A stretch of DNA of 32,609 bases from Nemertoderma westbladi (taxonomy: Eukaryota; Xenacoelomorpha; Nemertodermatida; Nemertodermatidae), in assembly GCA_032718475.1 (NCBI GenBank), contig JAUCBJ010000063.1, forward strand, positions 1 through 32,609, given 5' to 3'. The notes beneath the pieces were generated by a model, which saw only the letters and a list, made by a program, of their open reading frames with translations, had not been told where the DNA came from and did not search any database. The position numbers were made by a program, and so were the translations under genes. This document shows positions 20,413 to 31,655 of the stretch, in pieces (within the stretch, counting starts at the first letter, position 1; every line of letters begins with the position of its first letter).

Positions 20413-20631
20413 ACCCTGCGCCGTGGCATTCCTGTGTCCGACTCAGTCAAGCACTTATTTCAACGGTTGTCTGTGTCCTTGTGGCGTGAGAATGACGCAA
20501 TGTGGCTCCGCAGAAGCCCAGTTTTTCCTCCCCTCTGTGGATGGAATCCAGTGAGGTGAGTTTCCCGGACATTCAGACACCTGCTGGGACCCATCCACAA
20601 AGCAATCTAAGTACAGTACTTTTTTAAATTA

Positions 20632-23600
20632 GGCTCACCTACTAAACTCTCCAATAATTACTGACTCAACTACTAAACTCTCCAGTAATTACTGACTCAT
20701 CTACTAAACTCTCCAGTAATTAATGACTCACCTACTAAACTCTCCAGTAATTACTGACTCGCCTACTAAACTCTCCAGTAATTACTGACTCACCTACTGA
20801 ACTCTCGAGTAGTTGCTGACTCACCTACTGAATTCTCGAGTTATTACTGACTCACCTACTGAACTTTCGAATAATTTCTGACACGCCTACTGAACTCTCC
20901 AGTAATTACTGACTCACCTACTAAACTCTCCAGTAATTACTGACTCATCTACTAAACTCTCCAGTAATTAATGACTCGCCTACTAAACTCTCCAGTAAAT
21001 ACTGATCCACCTACTAAACTCTCCAGTAATTACTGACTCACCTACTGAACTCTCGAGTAGTTGCTGACTCACCTACTAAATTCTCGAGTTATTACTGACT
21101 CACCTACTGAACTTTCGAATAATTACTGACACGCCTACTGAACTCTCCAGTAATTACTGACTCACCTACTAAACTCTCCAGTAATTACTGACTCATCTAC
21201 TAAACTCTCCAGTAATTACTGACTCACCTACTAAACTCTCCAGTAATTACTGACTCACCTACTAAACTTTCGAATAATTACTGACACGCCTACTGAACTC
21301 TCCAGTAATTACTGACTCACCTACTAAACTCTCCAGTAATTACTGACTCATCTACTAAACTCTCCAGTAAATACTGACTCACCTACTGAACTCTCGAGTA
21401 GTTGCTGACTCAGCTACTGAATTCTCGAGTTATTACTGACTCGCCTACTGAACTTTCGAATAATTATTGACACGCCTACTGAACTCTCCAGTAATTACTG
21501 ACTCACCTACTAAACTCTCCAGTAATTACTGACTCACCTACTGAACTCTCGAGTAATTATTGACTCACCTACTGAACTTTCGAATAATTACTGACACGCC
21601 TACTGAACTCTCCAGTAATTACTGACTCACCTACTAAACTCTCCAGTAATTACTGACTCACCTACTGAACTCTCCAGTAATTACTGACTCACCTACTAAA
21701 CTCTCGAGTAGTTGCTGACTTACCAACTGAACTCTCCAGTAATTACTGACTCGCCTACTGAACTCTCCAGTAATTACTGACTCACCTACTAAACTCTCCA
21801 GTAATTACTGACTCACCTACTGAACTCTCGAGTAATTATTGACTCACCTACTGAACTTTCGAAAAATTACTGACACGCCTACTGAACTCTCCAGTAATTA
21901 CTGACTCACCTACTAAACTCTCCAGTAATTACTGACTCACCTACTGAACTCTCCAGTAATTACTGACTCACCTACTGATCTCTCGAGTAATTACTGACTC
22001 ACCTCCTGAACTCTCGTGTAATTCTGACTCACCTACTTAACTCTCGAGTAATTAAACTGACTCACCTACCGAACTCTCGAGTAAGTAATAACTCACCTAC
22101 TGAACTCTCGAGTAATTACTTACTCGCCTACTGAACTCTCGAGTAATTACTGACTCACCTACTGAACTCGAGTAATTACTTACTCGCCTACTGAACTCTC
22201 GAGTAATTACTGACTCACCTACTGGACTTTCGTAATTACTGACTAGCCTACTGAACTCTCGAGTAATTACTTACTCGCCTACTGAACTCTCGAGTAATTA
22301 CTGGCTCATCTACTAAACTCTCCAGTAATTACTGACTCACCTACTAAACTCTCCAGTAATTACTGACTCACCTACTAAACTTTCGAATAATTACTCACAC
22401 GCCTACTGAACTCTCCAGTAATTACTGACTCACCTACTAAACTTTCCAGTAATTACTGACTCATCTACTAAACTCTCCAGTAATTACTGACTCACCTACT
22501 GAACTCTCGAGTAGTTGCTGACTCAGCTACTGAATTCTCGAGTTATTACTGACTCGCCTACTGAACTTTCGAATAATTATTGACACGCCTACTGAACTCT
22601 CCAGTAATTACTGACTCACCTACTAAACTCTCCAGTAATTACTGACTCACCTACTGAACTCTCCAGTAATTACTGACTCACCTACTAAACTCTCAAGTAG
22701 TTGCTGACTCACCAACTGAACTCTCCAGTAATAATTACTGACTCGCCTACTGAACTCTCGTGTAATTACTGACTTACCTACTGAACTCTCCAGTAATTAC
22801 TGACTCGCCTACTGAACTCTCGCGTAATTACTTTCTCCCCTCCTGGACTCCGGGTGGTTACTGACTCAACTACTGAACTTTGGAGTAATTGCTGACTCAC
22901 CTACTAAACTCTCCAATAATTACTGACTCATCTACTGAACTCTCAAGTAGTTGCTGACTCACCTACTAAACTCTCCAGTAATTACTGACTCATCTACTGA
23001 ACTCTGGAGTAATTACTGACTTACCTACTAAACTCTCCAGTAATTACTGACTCATCTACTGAACTCTCGAGTAGTTGCTGACTCACCTACTGAACTCTGG
23101 AGTTATCACTGACTCACCTACCGAACTCTCGAGTAAGTAATAACTCACCTACTGCACTCTCGAGTAGTTATTGACTCACCTACTGAATTTCGAATAATTA
23201 CTGACTCGCCTACTGAACTCTCGAGTAATTACTGACTCACCTACTGAATTCTCGAGTAAATACTGACTCACTTCCTGAAGTCTCGAGTAATTACTGACTC
23301 ACCTACTGAACTTTCGAATAATTACTGACTCACCTACTGAACTCTCGAATAATTACAAACTCACCTACTGATCTCTCGAGTAATTACTGACTCACCTCCT
23401 GAACTCTCGTGTAATTCTGACTCACCTACTTAACTCTCGAGTAATTAAACTGACTCACCTACCGAACTCTCGAGTAAGTAATAACTCACCTACTGAACTC
23501 TCGAGTAATTACTTACTCGCCTACTGAACTCTCGAGTAATTACTGACTCACCTACTGAACTCGAGTAATTACTTACTCGCCTACTGAACTCTCGAGTAAT

Positions 23601-26600
23601 TACTGACTCACCTACTGGACTTTCGTAATTACTGACTAGCCTACTGAACTCTCGAGTAATTACTTACTCGCCTACTGAACTCTCGAGTAATTACTGACTC
23701 ACCTACTGCACTCTCGAGTAGTTATTGACTCACCTACTGAACTCTCGAATAATTATTAACTCACCTACTGAACTCTCGAGTAATTACTGACACACCTACT
23801 GAACTCTCGAATAATTACTGACTCACCTACTGAACTTTCGAATAATTACTGACTAGCCTACTGAACTTTTGAGTAATTACTGACTCACCTACTGAACTCT
23901 CGAATAATTACTGACTCACCTACTGAACTTTCGAATAATTACTAACTCACCTACTGAACTCTCAAGTAATTACTGACACACCTAATGAACTCTCGTGTAA
24001 TTACTGACTCACCTACTGGACTTTCGTAATTACTGACTAGCCTACTGAACTCTCGAGTAATTACTTACTCGCCTACTGAACTCTCGAGTAATTACTGACT
24101 CACCTACTGCACTCTCGAGTAGTTATTGACTCACCTACTGAACTCTCGAATAATTATTAACTCACCTACTGAACTCTCGAGTAATTACTGACACACCCAC
24201 TGAACTCTCGAATAATTATTAACTCACCTACTGAACTCTCGAGTAATTACTGACACACCTACTGAACTCTCGTGTAATTACTGACTTACCTACTGAACTC
24301 TCCTGTAATTACTGACTCACCTACTAAATTATTGAGTAATTACTGACTCACTTCCTGAAGTCTCGAGTAATTACTGACTCACCTTCTGAACTCTCGAGTA
24401 ATTCTAACTCACCTACTGAACTTTCGAATAATTACTGACTCGCCTACTGAACTCTCGAGTAATTACTGACACACCTACTGAACTCTCGTGTAATTACTGA
24501 CTTACCTACTGAACTCTCCTGTAATTACTGACTCACCTACTAAATTCTTGAGTAATTACTGACTCACTTCCTGAAGTCTCGAGTAATTACTGACTCACAT
24601 ACTGAACTCTCGAGTAATTACTGACTCTCCTACTGAACTCTCGAGTAATTACTGAATGAGATACTGAACTCTCGAGTAATTACTGACTCACCTACTGAAC
24701 TCTCGAGTAATTACTGACTCACTTGCTGAACTCTCGAGTAATTACTGACTCACCTACTAAACTCTCGAGTAATTACTGACTCACATATTGAACTCTCGAG
24801 TAATTACTGACTCACCTACTAAACTCTCGATTAAAGACTGACTCACATACTGAACTCTCGTGTAATTACTGACTCACATACTGAATTCTCGAATAATTAC
24901 TGACTCACATACTGAACTCTCGAGTAATTACTGACTCACCTACTGAACTCTCGAGTAATTACTGAACGAGATACTGAACTCTCGAGTAATTACTGACTCA
25001 CCTACTGAACTCTCGAGTAATTAAACTGACTCACCTACTGAACTCTCGAGTAATTACTGACTCACTTGCTGAACTCTCGAGTAATTACTGACTCACTTAC
25101 TGACATCTCGAGTAATTACTGACTCACCTACTGAACTCTCGAGTAATTACTGACTCACATACTGGACTCTCGAGTAATTACTGACTTACCTACTAAACTC
25201 TCCAGTAATTACTGACTCACATACTGAACTCTCGAGTAATTAAACTGACTCACCTACTGAACTCTCGAGTAATGACTGAATGAGATACTGAACTCTCGAG
25301 TAATTACTGACTCACCTACTGAACTCTCGAGTAATTAAACTGACTCACTTCCTGAAGTCTCGAGTAATTACTGACTCACCTACTGGACTTTCGTAATTAC
25401 TGACTAGCCTACTGAACTCTCGAGTAATTACAAACTCACCTACTGATCCCTCGAGTAATTACTGACTCACCTCCTGAACTCTCGTATAATTCTGACTCAC
25501 CTACTTAACTCTCGAGTAATTAAACTGACTCACCTACCGAACTCTCGAGTAAGTAATAACTCACCTACTGAACTCTCGAGTAATTACTTACTCGCCTACT
25601 GAACTCTCGAGTAATTACTGACTCACCTACTGGACTTTCGTAATTACTGACTAGCCTACTGAACTCTCGAGTAATTACTTACTCGCCTACTGAACTCTCG
25701 AGTAATTACTGACTCATCTACTAAACTCTCCAGTAATTACTGACTCACCTACTAAACTCTCCAGTAATTACTGACTCACCTACTAAACTTTCGAATAATT
25801 ACTGACAGGCCTACTGAACTCTCCAGTAATTACTGACTCACCTACTAAACTCTCCAATAATTACTGACTCATCTACTAAACTCTCCAGTAATTACTGACT
25901 CACCTACTGAACTCTCGAGTAGTTGCTGACTCAGCTACTGAATTCTCGAGTTATTACTGACTCGCCTACTGAACTTTCGAATAATTATTGACACGCCTAC
26001 TGAACTCTCCAGTAATTACTGACTCACCTACTAAACTCTCCAGTAATTACTGACTCACCTACTGAACTCTCGAGTAATTATTGACTCACCTACTGAACTT
26101 TCGAATAATTACTGACACGCCTACTGAACTCTCCAGTAATTACTGACTCACCTACTAAACTCTCAAGTAATTACTGACTCACCTACTGAACTCTCCAGTA
26201 ATTACTGACTCACCTACTAAACTCTCGAGTAGTTGCTGACTCACTAACTGAACACTCCAGTAATAATTACTGACTCGCCTACTGAACTCTCGTGTAATTA
26301 CTGACTTACCTACTGAACTCTCCAGTAATTACTGACTCGCCTACTGAACTCTCGCGTAATTACTTTCTCCCCTCCTGGACTCGGGTGGTTACTGAATCAA
26401 CTACTGAACTCTGGAGTAATTGCTGACTCACCTACTAAACTCTCCAATAATTACTGACTCATCTAATGAACTCTCGAGTAGTTGCTGACTCACCTACTAA
26501 ACTCTCCAGTAATTACTGACTCATCTACTGAACTCTGGAGTAATTACTGACTTACCTACTAAACTCTCCAGTAATTACTGACTCACCTACTGAACTCTCG

Positions 26601-29003
26601 AGTAGTTGCTGACTCACCTACTGAACTCTGGAGTTATCACTGACTCACCTACCGAACTCTCGAGTAAGTAATAACTCACCTACTGCACTCTCGAGTAGTT
26701 ATTGACTCACCTACTGAATTTCGAATAATTACTGACTCGCCTACTGAACTCTCGAGTAATTACTGACTCACCTACTGAATTCTCGAGTAAATACTGACTC
26801 ACTTCCTGAAGTCTCGAGTAATTACTGACTCACCTACTGAACTTTCGAATAATTACTGACTCACCTACTGAACTCTCGAATAATTACAAACTCACCTACT
26901 GATCTGTCGAGTAATTACTGACTCACCTCCTGAACTCTCGTGTAGTTCTGACTCACCTACTTAACTCTCGAGTAATTAAACTGACTCACCTACCGAACTC
27001 TCGAGTAAGTAATAACTCACCTACTGAACTCTCGAGTAATTACTTACTCGCCTACTGAACTCTCGAGTAATTACTGACTCACCTACTGAACTCGAGTAAT
27101 TACTTACTCGCCTACTGAACTCTCGAGTAATTACTGACTCACCTATTGGACTTTCGTAATTACTGACTAGCCTACTGAACTCTCGAGTAATTACTTACTC
27201 GCCTACTGAACTCTCGAGTAATCACTGACTCACCTACTGCACTCTCGAGTAGTTATTGACTCACCTACTGAACTCTCGAATAATTATTAACTCACCTACT
27301 GAACTCTCGAGTAATTACTGACACACCTACTGAACTCTCGAATAATTACTGACTCACCTACTGAACTTTCGAATAATTACTGACTAGCCTACTGAACTCT
27401 TGAGTAATTACTGACTCACCTACTGAACTCTCGAATAATTACTGACTCACCTACTGAACTTTCGAATAATTACTAACTCACCTACTGAACTCTCAAGAAA
27501 TTACTGACACACCTACTGAACTCTCGTGTAATTACTGACCTACCTACTGAACTCTCCAGTAATTACTGACTCACCTACCGAACTCTCGAGTAAGTAATAA
27601 CTCACCTACTGCACTCTCGAATAGTTATTGACTCACCCACTGAACTCTCGAATAATTATTAACTCACCTACTGAACTCTCGAGTAATTACTGACACACCT
27701 ACTATACTCTCCTGTAATTACTGACTCACCTACTAAATTCTTGAGTAATTACTGACTCACTTCCTGAAGTCTCGAATAATTACTGACTCACCTTCTGAAC
27801 TCTCGAGTAATTCTAACTCACCTACTGAACTTTCGAATAATTACTGACTCGCCTACTGAACTCTCGAGTAATTACTGACACACCTACTGAACTCTCGTGT
27901 AATTACTGACTTACCTACTGAACTCTCCAGTAATTACTGACTCACCTACCGAACTCTCGAGTAAGTAATAACTCACCTACTGCACTCTCGAATAGTTATT
28001 GACTCACCCACTGAACTCTCGAATAATTATTAACTCACCTACTGAACTCTCGTGTAATTACTGACTTACCTACTGAACTCTCCTGTAATTACTGACTCAC
28101 CTACTAAATTCTTGAGTAATTACTGACTCACTTCCTGAAGTCTCGAGTAATTACTGACTCACCTTCTGAACTCTCGAGTAATTCTAACTCACCTACTGAA
28201 CTTTCGAATAATTACTGACTCGCCTACTGAACTCTCGAGTAATTACTGACACACCTACTGAACTCTCGTGTAATTACTGACTTACCTACTGAACTCTCCT
28301 GTAATTACTGACTCACCTACTAAATTCTTGAGTAATTACTGACTCACTTCCTGAAGTCTCGAGTAATTACTGACTCACATACTGAACTCTCGAGTAATTA
28401 CTGACTCACCTACTGAACTCTCGAGTAATTACTGAATGAGATACTGAACTCTCGAGTAATTACTGACTCACCTACTGAACTCTCGAGTAATTAAACTGAC
28501 TCACCTACTGAACTCTCGAGTAATTACTGACTCACTTGCTGAACTCTCGAGTAATTACTGACTCACCTACTAAACTCTCGAGTAATTACTGACTCACATA
28601 CTGAACTCTCGAGTAATTACTGACTCACCTACTAAACTCTCGATTAAATACTGACTCACATACTGAACTCTCGTGTAATTACTGACTCACATACTGAATT
28701 CTCGAGTAATTTTTGACTCACATACTGAACTCTCGAGTAATTACTGACTCACCTACTGAACTCTCGAGTAATTACTGAATGAGATACTGAACTCTCGAGT
28801 AATTACTGACTCACCTACTGAACTCTCGAGTAATTAAACTGACTCACCTACTGAACTCTCGAGTAATTACTGACTCACTTGCTGAACTCTCGAGTAATTA
28901 CTGACTCACTTACTGACATCTCGAGTAATTACTGACTTACCTACTGAACTCTCGAGTAATTACTGACTCAAATACTGAACTCTCGATTAAATACTGTCTC
29001 ACC
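20632..29003. repeat. 8.37-kb minisatellite, about 270 units of 31 bp
   Basis: The plus-strand unit is, in pieces, ACTGACTCACCTACTGAA, CTCTCGAG, TAATT. Main variants are CTCCAG, TTCGAA and CTCGTG in place of CTCGAG; TACTAAA for TACTGAA; GAGTAGTTGCTGAC; and ATTAAACTGAC with three extra bases. The left part is rich in CTCCAG and TACTAAAC units and the right part in CTCGAG and TACTGAAC units. No long ORF crosses it. On the minus strand each standard unit reads TAGGTGAGTCAG, close to the consensus 5' splice site, and the array starts at the exon 1 donor. Each standard unit also has TGACTCA (AP-1 type site) and TAATTA (homeodomain core). Confidence 0.95.
22307..28995. repeat. Higher-order duplication of the array, about 110-122 units apart
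   Basis: Rare variant markers recur in order at matching distances. CATCTACTAAACTCTCC after a CTCGAG block: 22307 and 25715 (3408 bp). CTTTCTCCCCTCCTGGACTC: 22831 and 26363 (3532 bp). AATTACAAACTCACC: 23351 and 26882 (3531 bp). ACTGAATGAG: 24651 and 28431 (3780 bp). The offsets are close to 110, 114 and 122 units, so whole units were gained in the right copy after a 3.4-kb block was duplicated. A smaller 12-unit repeat (about 371 bp) is seen at 27541 and 27912. Confidence 0.85.
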
Positions 29004-29312
29004 TACTGGGCTCCGAGACATGGTCCGTCTCTCCTTAATGCGCGGCGGGTGGAGTTGCCGTCGTCCGCGGTCCGGAGACAATGAGTTCAGAGTTGGGGTG
29101 GATCCGGAAGTCAGAGGCCCTTCTGGGATCGATAAATAATTCAAAAGGAATGTTTTTGGGGAAAGAAGTGGTGATGTTCTAGGCGACGGAGTGTCTTCAT
29201 CATCAGTTTCTGTGGTAGTTGTTATAGTAACAATGCTTTCGCTGGCCGGTTTACTTCGAAAACGTTCCTTCAACGCCTGTTTGGAGATTTTACTGCGAAC
29301 TTTATCAGCCAT
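29003..29312 (-). CDS. R-SNARE gene, exon 1 (start codon to donor)
   Basis: ATG at 29312 (context TTTAATGG) opens 103 codons plus one base. The product starts MADKVRSKISKQALKERF and is hydrophilic, probably disordered: an acidic and Thr-rich stretch (ITTTTETDDEDTPSP, about 46-60), Ser/Pro-rich segments with SP motifs, then basic IKERRTMSRSPV. Base composition is clearly richer in GC than the flanks, as in real coding sequence. The exon ends TAG|GTGAGA at 29003/29002, phase 1, and joins exon 2 (GC CGA) to give an unbroken 193-residue frame. No domain is recognised in this exon. The longer upstream reading has no ATG. The donor and the last eight exon bases are homologous to the adjacent minisatellite unit. 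Confidence 0.6.
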
Positions 29313-29477
29313 TAAAGGTTTAAATGTGTTAATGTGAAAATTATTACAAAAAACCACAAATAACTTTGTATATTAATTATTAACAATTATAGTTCTATAA
29401 ATATAGCCTAATTAATGGAAAATAATATTAAAAAATCCGAAAGCTCAAAATCATTCATACAAACTAATATTTCGCCA
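29313..29477. other. Probable 5' flank or UTR of the R-SNARE gene
   Basis: AT-rich sequence upstream of the ATG on the minus strand. No clear TATA box position or initiator could be fixed. Confidence 0.3.
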
Positions 29478-29798
29478 CTAGTTCTTGGGCGCACATGTTA
29501 AAAATGTAGGCCAATTTTCATCAAATTCAAGTCCCTTTAGTTTCTCGGTATGACTGTAGGAAAACACCACTTGTCCACTATAATAGTGATCTGCTTCTAC
29601 TACATAGTACGTCCAGAGTTCGTGATAAATGTGTAACTTCACATTCCAAACGGATTTATATCCAACAAAATTATATCTTCTCTTGAGGCGGGCTTTTCTA
29701 GTCAAAAATAAACAAAAAAAAATAATAAAAAATAAAAGGAAAGTAAAGGAGCAGATTACAGAGACAACATAGCTCTGTAGGCAGAAGGTGTATGTCAT
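29478..29798 (-). CDS. Hypothetical small membrane-protein ORF
   Basis: From the first ATG near 29798 the minus strand reads MTYTFCLQSYVVSVICS, a strongly hydrophobic helix (SFTFLLFFIIFFCLFL), a basic stop-transfer stretch (TRKARLKRRYN), and about 60 hydrophilic residues ending in TFLTCAPKN. The open frame extends further upstream through the poly-G tract (as PPPPPP) without an ATG. Topology would be one transmembrane segment with a cytosolic tail. No family is recognised, and the hydrophobic part arises from a simple A-rich tract on the plus strand (AATAAAAAATAAAAGG), so it may be chance. Confidence 0.25.
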   Translation of the reverse strand: MTYTFCLQSYVVSVICSFTFLLFFIIFFCLFLTRKARLKRRYNFVGYKSVWNVKLHIYHELWTYYVVEADHYYSGQVVFSYSHTEKLKGLEFDENWPTFLTCAPKN

Positions 29799-29813
29799 TA
29801 TTGCCACAGCAGA

Positions 29814-30051
29814 TAGGGGGGGGGGGGGGGGGGGGACTTGACGTAATAAAAATTCAGATTTTATGAGCAAAAATAAAACTGTAAACTGTTCTATTGAGTT
29901 CAGTTTATTGTTTTGGTTAAAATATCGTTCCAATGTAACCTGCTCCTTTCCCTAAATTGAGAATTTAACATTGAGGCGCGATATTAATTCGCCAAGGCGG
30001 GTTTTACGTCCAGTCCCCCCCCCCCCCCCCCCCCCCCCCTCCCCCTGTCTC
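29814..30051. mobile_element. Small element with poly-G / poly-C inverted ends
   Basis: A run of 20 G (29816-29835) followed by ACTTGACGTAA is mirrored by TTACGTCCAGT followed by 25 C (30015-30039). The inner ends match as GGGACTTGACGTAA and GGGACTGGACGTAA. Outside, the near-identical TGCCACAGCAGA (29802-29813) and TGCCACAGAAGA (30052-30063) could be a target-site duplication. The whole is about 240 bp, without ORF of its own. No transposon family with such ends is known to me; slippage of G/C tracts could also mimic this. Confidence 0.5.
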
Positions 30052-30063
30052 TGCCACAGAAGA

Positions 30064-30399
30064 CAGAGCGGCATATTATCGGAGGGAGATAAAGTCCTTA
30101 TTGTTGTGCATTGTGCCGGTTGTCAGAATAATTATTAATCATAATATTAATAGTAATACAAGTTAAGCAGCCGTTTGACGTTCAAGTACTATTGGCGAAA
30201 TCCGTGATAAAATAATAAGTAATGTACAGTACAGTAATTGTTAAGCTGCCCTCTTATAGAGCCAAACGCAGTTGACGCATTTTAAAGTGGTAGCCCGTCG
30301 ACAATGGAATGTCGGTATTTAGTTGTCCATGCCTTGCGCTAATCCGTGTAAATCATTTGATTCCTAAGTGATTATTTCATATAATAGAAAAGTAGGCTG
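30064..30399. other. Spacer without recognised gene
   Basis: AT-rich with short direct repeats (GTACAGTACAGTA near 30225). Nothing else seen. Confidence 0.4.
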
Positions 30400-30446
30400 C
30401 CGACCTAATCAAAGGCTTTGATAAAGTCAATAAAATACCGACCGTT
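30400..30446 (-). pseudogene. Tiny LINE RT motif A remnant
   Basis: The minus strand reads YFIDFIKAFD followed by a stop and VGS, matching RT motif A (.FIDF.KAFDSV). Flanking sequence has no clear RT similarity, so only this core is left, or it is a chance match. Confidence 0.3.
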
Positions 30447-31181
30447 TTGGCTACCACAAAGTTACCTCAGCTGATCTGTCATTTATTAATTTATTGTACT
30501 CGTTTAGTAGAATTAAGTTTGCGCGAATACGTGTGTTGAATATTGAATCTACAGTGTTTTTAAAGTTCATGCGACTATCAAATTTCAACATTTATATTCC
30601 GCAAAAATGGGTTTCAGCTACAAAATAATTATGTCACGCTGTGACGTTATCTGGAATTCCATGTATCTTGTATCTCTATTAATTTAGCTGAAATATCTCA
30701 ATCATACACAATCACAAAAAATACCACCGCAGTGTTTCGCACTTTATATTAAAATTCAATCTCAATTCGCATATTATGGTCATGATGGATGAACCATGGG
30801 CCATGCCACAAAAACCTAATAACCAACAAGCATTGAAAGCTGCTTTTATACAGTACACCGTGTCCAGGAAACATAGTCACTTACTGTATTAGTCACTGGC
30901 TGTTGTACTGGCATGACATCAGAGAGACTGCTGTCTATTTAAATATTTGGGCTATTCAACTTCGAACCAAAACAATAAACAATTTCGTTACAAATGGAGA
31001 AGTGCAGCAGTGCATTTTACAGAAACGCGCTTTTATAACCAAATAAAAAACAGTAGGCCTATCATTACCAATTGAGGGAAATGAGCAGTTTAGAGAGTCA
31101 GACAGATATTTCTAACGGTTAGTTGTCCAAGTTGGAAATCTAGCCTGAGCAAAAACCGATAGGAGTAAACGAAATAGGTCG
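30447..31181. other. Spacer without recognised gene
   Basis: AT-rich. AACCAAAACAATAAAC at about 30965 is the exact reverse complement of GTTTATTGTTTTGGTT at about 31339, and the latter also occurs at about 29904. No gene was seen. Confidence 0.4.
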
Positions 31182-31392
31182 CCCATGTGAATAATACCAG
31201 GTTTTAACTTTTCGGTCGGAATTTGGATGAAAATTTATATATGAAGAATGTATCTATCTTTTTATTTATCGTTACCAACTATCAAGTATTTTAAAAGCAC
31301 ATATTTCCATCTTATAACCTATACAGATACTAAATTCAGTTTATTGTTTTGGTTAGATTCAGCCCATCTGTAACTGTAACCTTGGTTCTAGG

Positions 31393-31655
31393 CAGTGGCG
31401 TCGCAGCATCATCATGCGCCCCCTATACAGTGCGCATATTACCAATTGGGGTGTCGTTTCAGCCTATTTTCACATATTAACTTAATTTCGCGAATATTTA
31501 ATTTCGATATTCACAATTTAACGTACATTTTAAAGGAAAGTTACAGGTTATAATAGCAGGCTTTTCTAACCCCTGGAGCCCCCCTGGAGCCTCTCTGGAG
31601 CCCCCCTGGAGCCCCCCTGGAGTGCTGGGGTCGCAGGGGTGACGCGACGCCCCTG
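31393..31655. mobile_element. hAT-like MITE nested in the element at 31182-31701
   Basis: The left end is CAGTGGCGTCGC and the right end, reverse-complemented, CAGGGGCGTCGC, 11 of 12 identical. The CAGNG start is characteristic of hAT transposons. The eight flanking bases are GTTCTAGG (31385-31392) and GTTCTGGT (31656-31663), six of eight alike, compatible with an 8-bp hAT target duplication that has since diverged. Length is 263 bp. It contains a CCCCCTGGAGC minisatellite. Confidence 0.6.
31570..31622. repeat. CCCCCTGGAGC minisatellite
   Basis: Five tandem copies of an 11-bp unit (CCCCTGGAGCC, CCCCTGGAGCC, TCTCTGGAGCC and two more). It lies inside the hAT-like MITE near its right end. Confidence 0.85.

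Larger units (their letters stand above)
18845..29002 (-). other. 10.2-kb intron of the R-SNARE gene, filled with a minisatellite
   Basis: The donor AG|GTGAGA (intron first base 29002) and the acceptor CAG (last base 18845) bound an intron of 10,158 bp. Phase is 1 on both sides (G|GC, glycine 104). From the donor, 8.37 kb is the 31-bp array. The rest holds a short G-rich minisatellite, a tRNA-like SINE, an AT tandem repeat and a dispersed GCGCTTTT repeat. The intron call depends on the two exons belonging to one transcript, which is inferred from phase, strand and protein character. Confidence 0.55.

Noticed and set aside
20161-20559. 132-residue Cys/Gly/Val-rich ORF
   Set aside because: Generated by the GTGTCAGGTGTG minisatellite; two overlapping frames show the same low-complexity pattern.
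20632-29003. CRISPR-like array of 31-bp repeats
   Set aside because: Units are contiguous with no unique spacers, and the context is eukaryotic. It is a minisatellite.
29313-29357. Upstream extension of R-SNARE exon 1 (VFCNNFHIN...)
   Set aside because: It has no ATG start; the first ATG in frame is at 29312.
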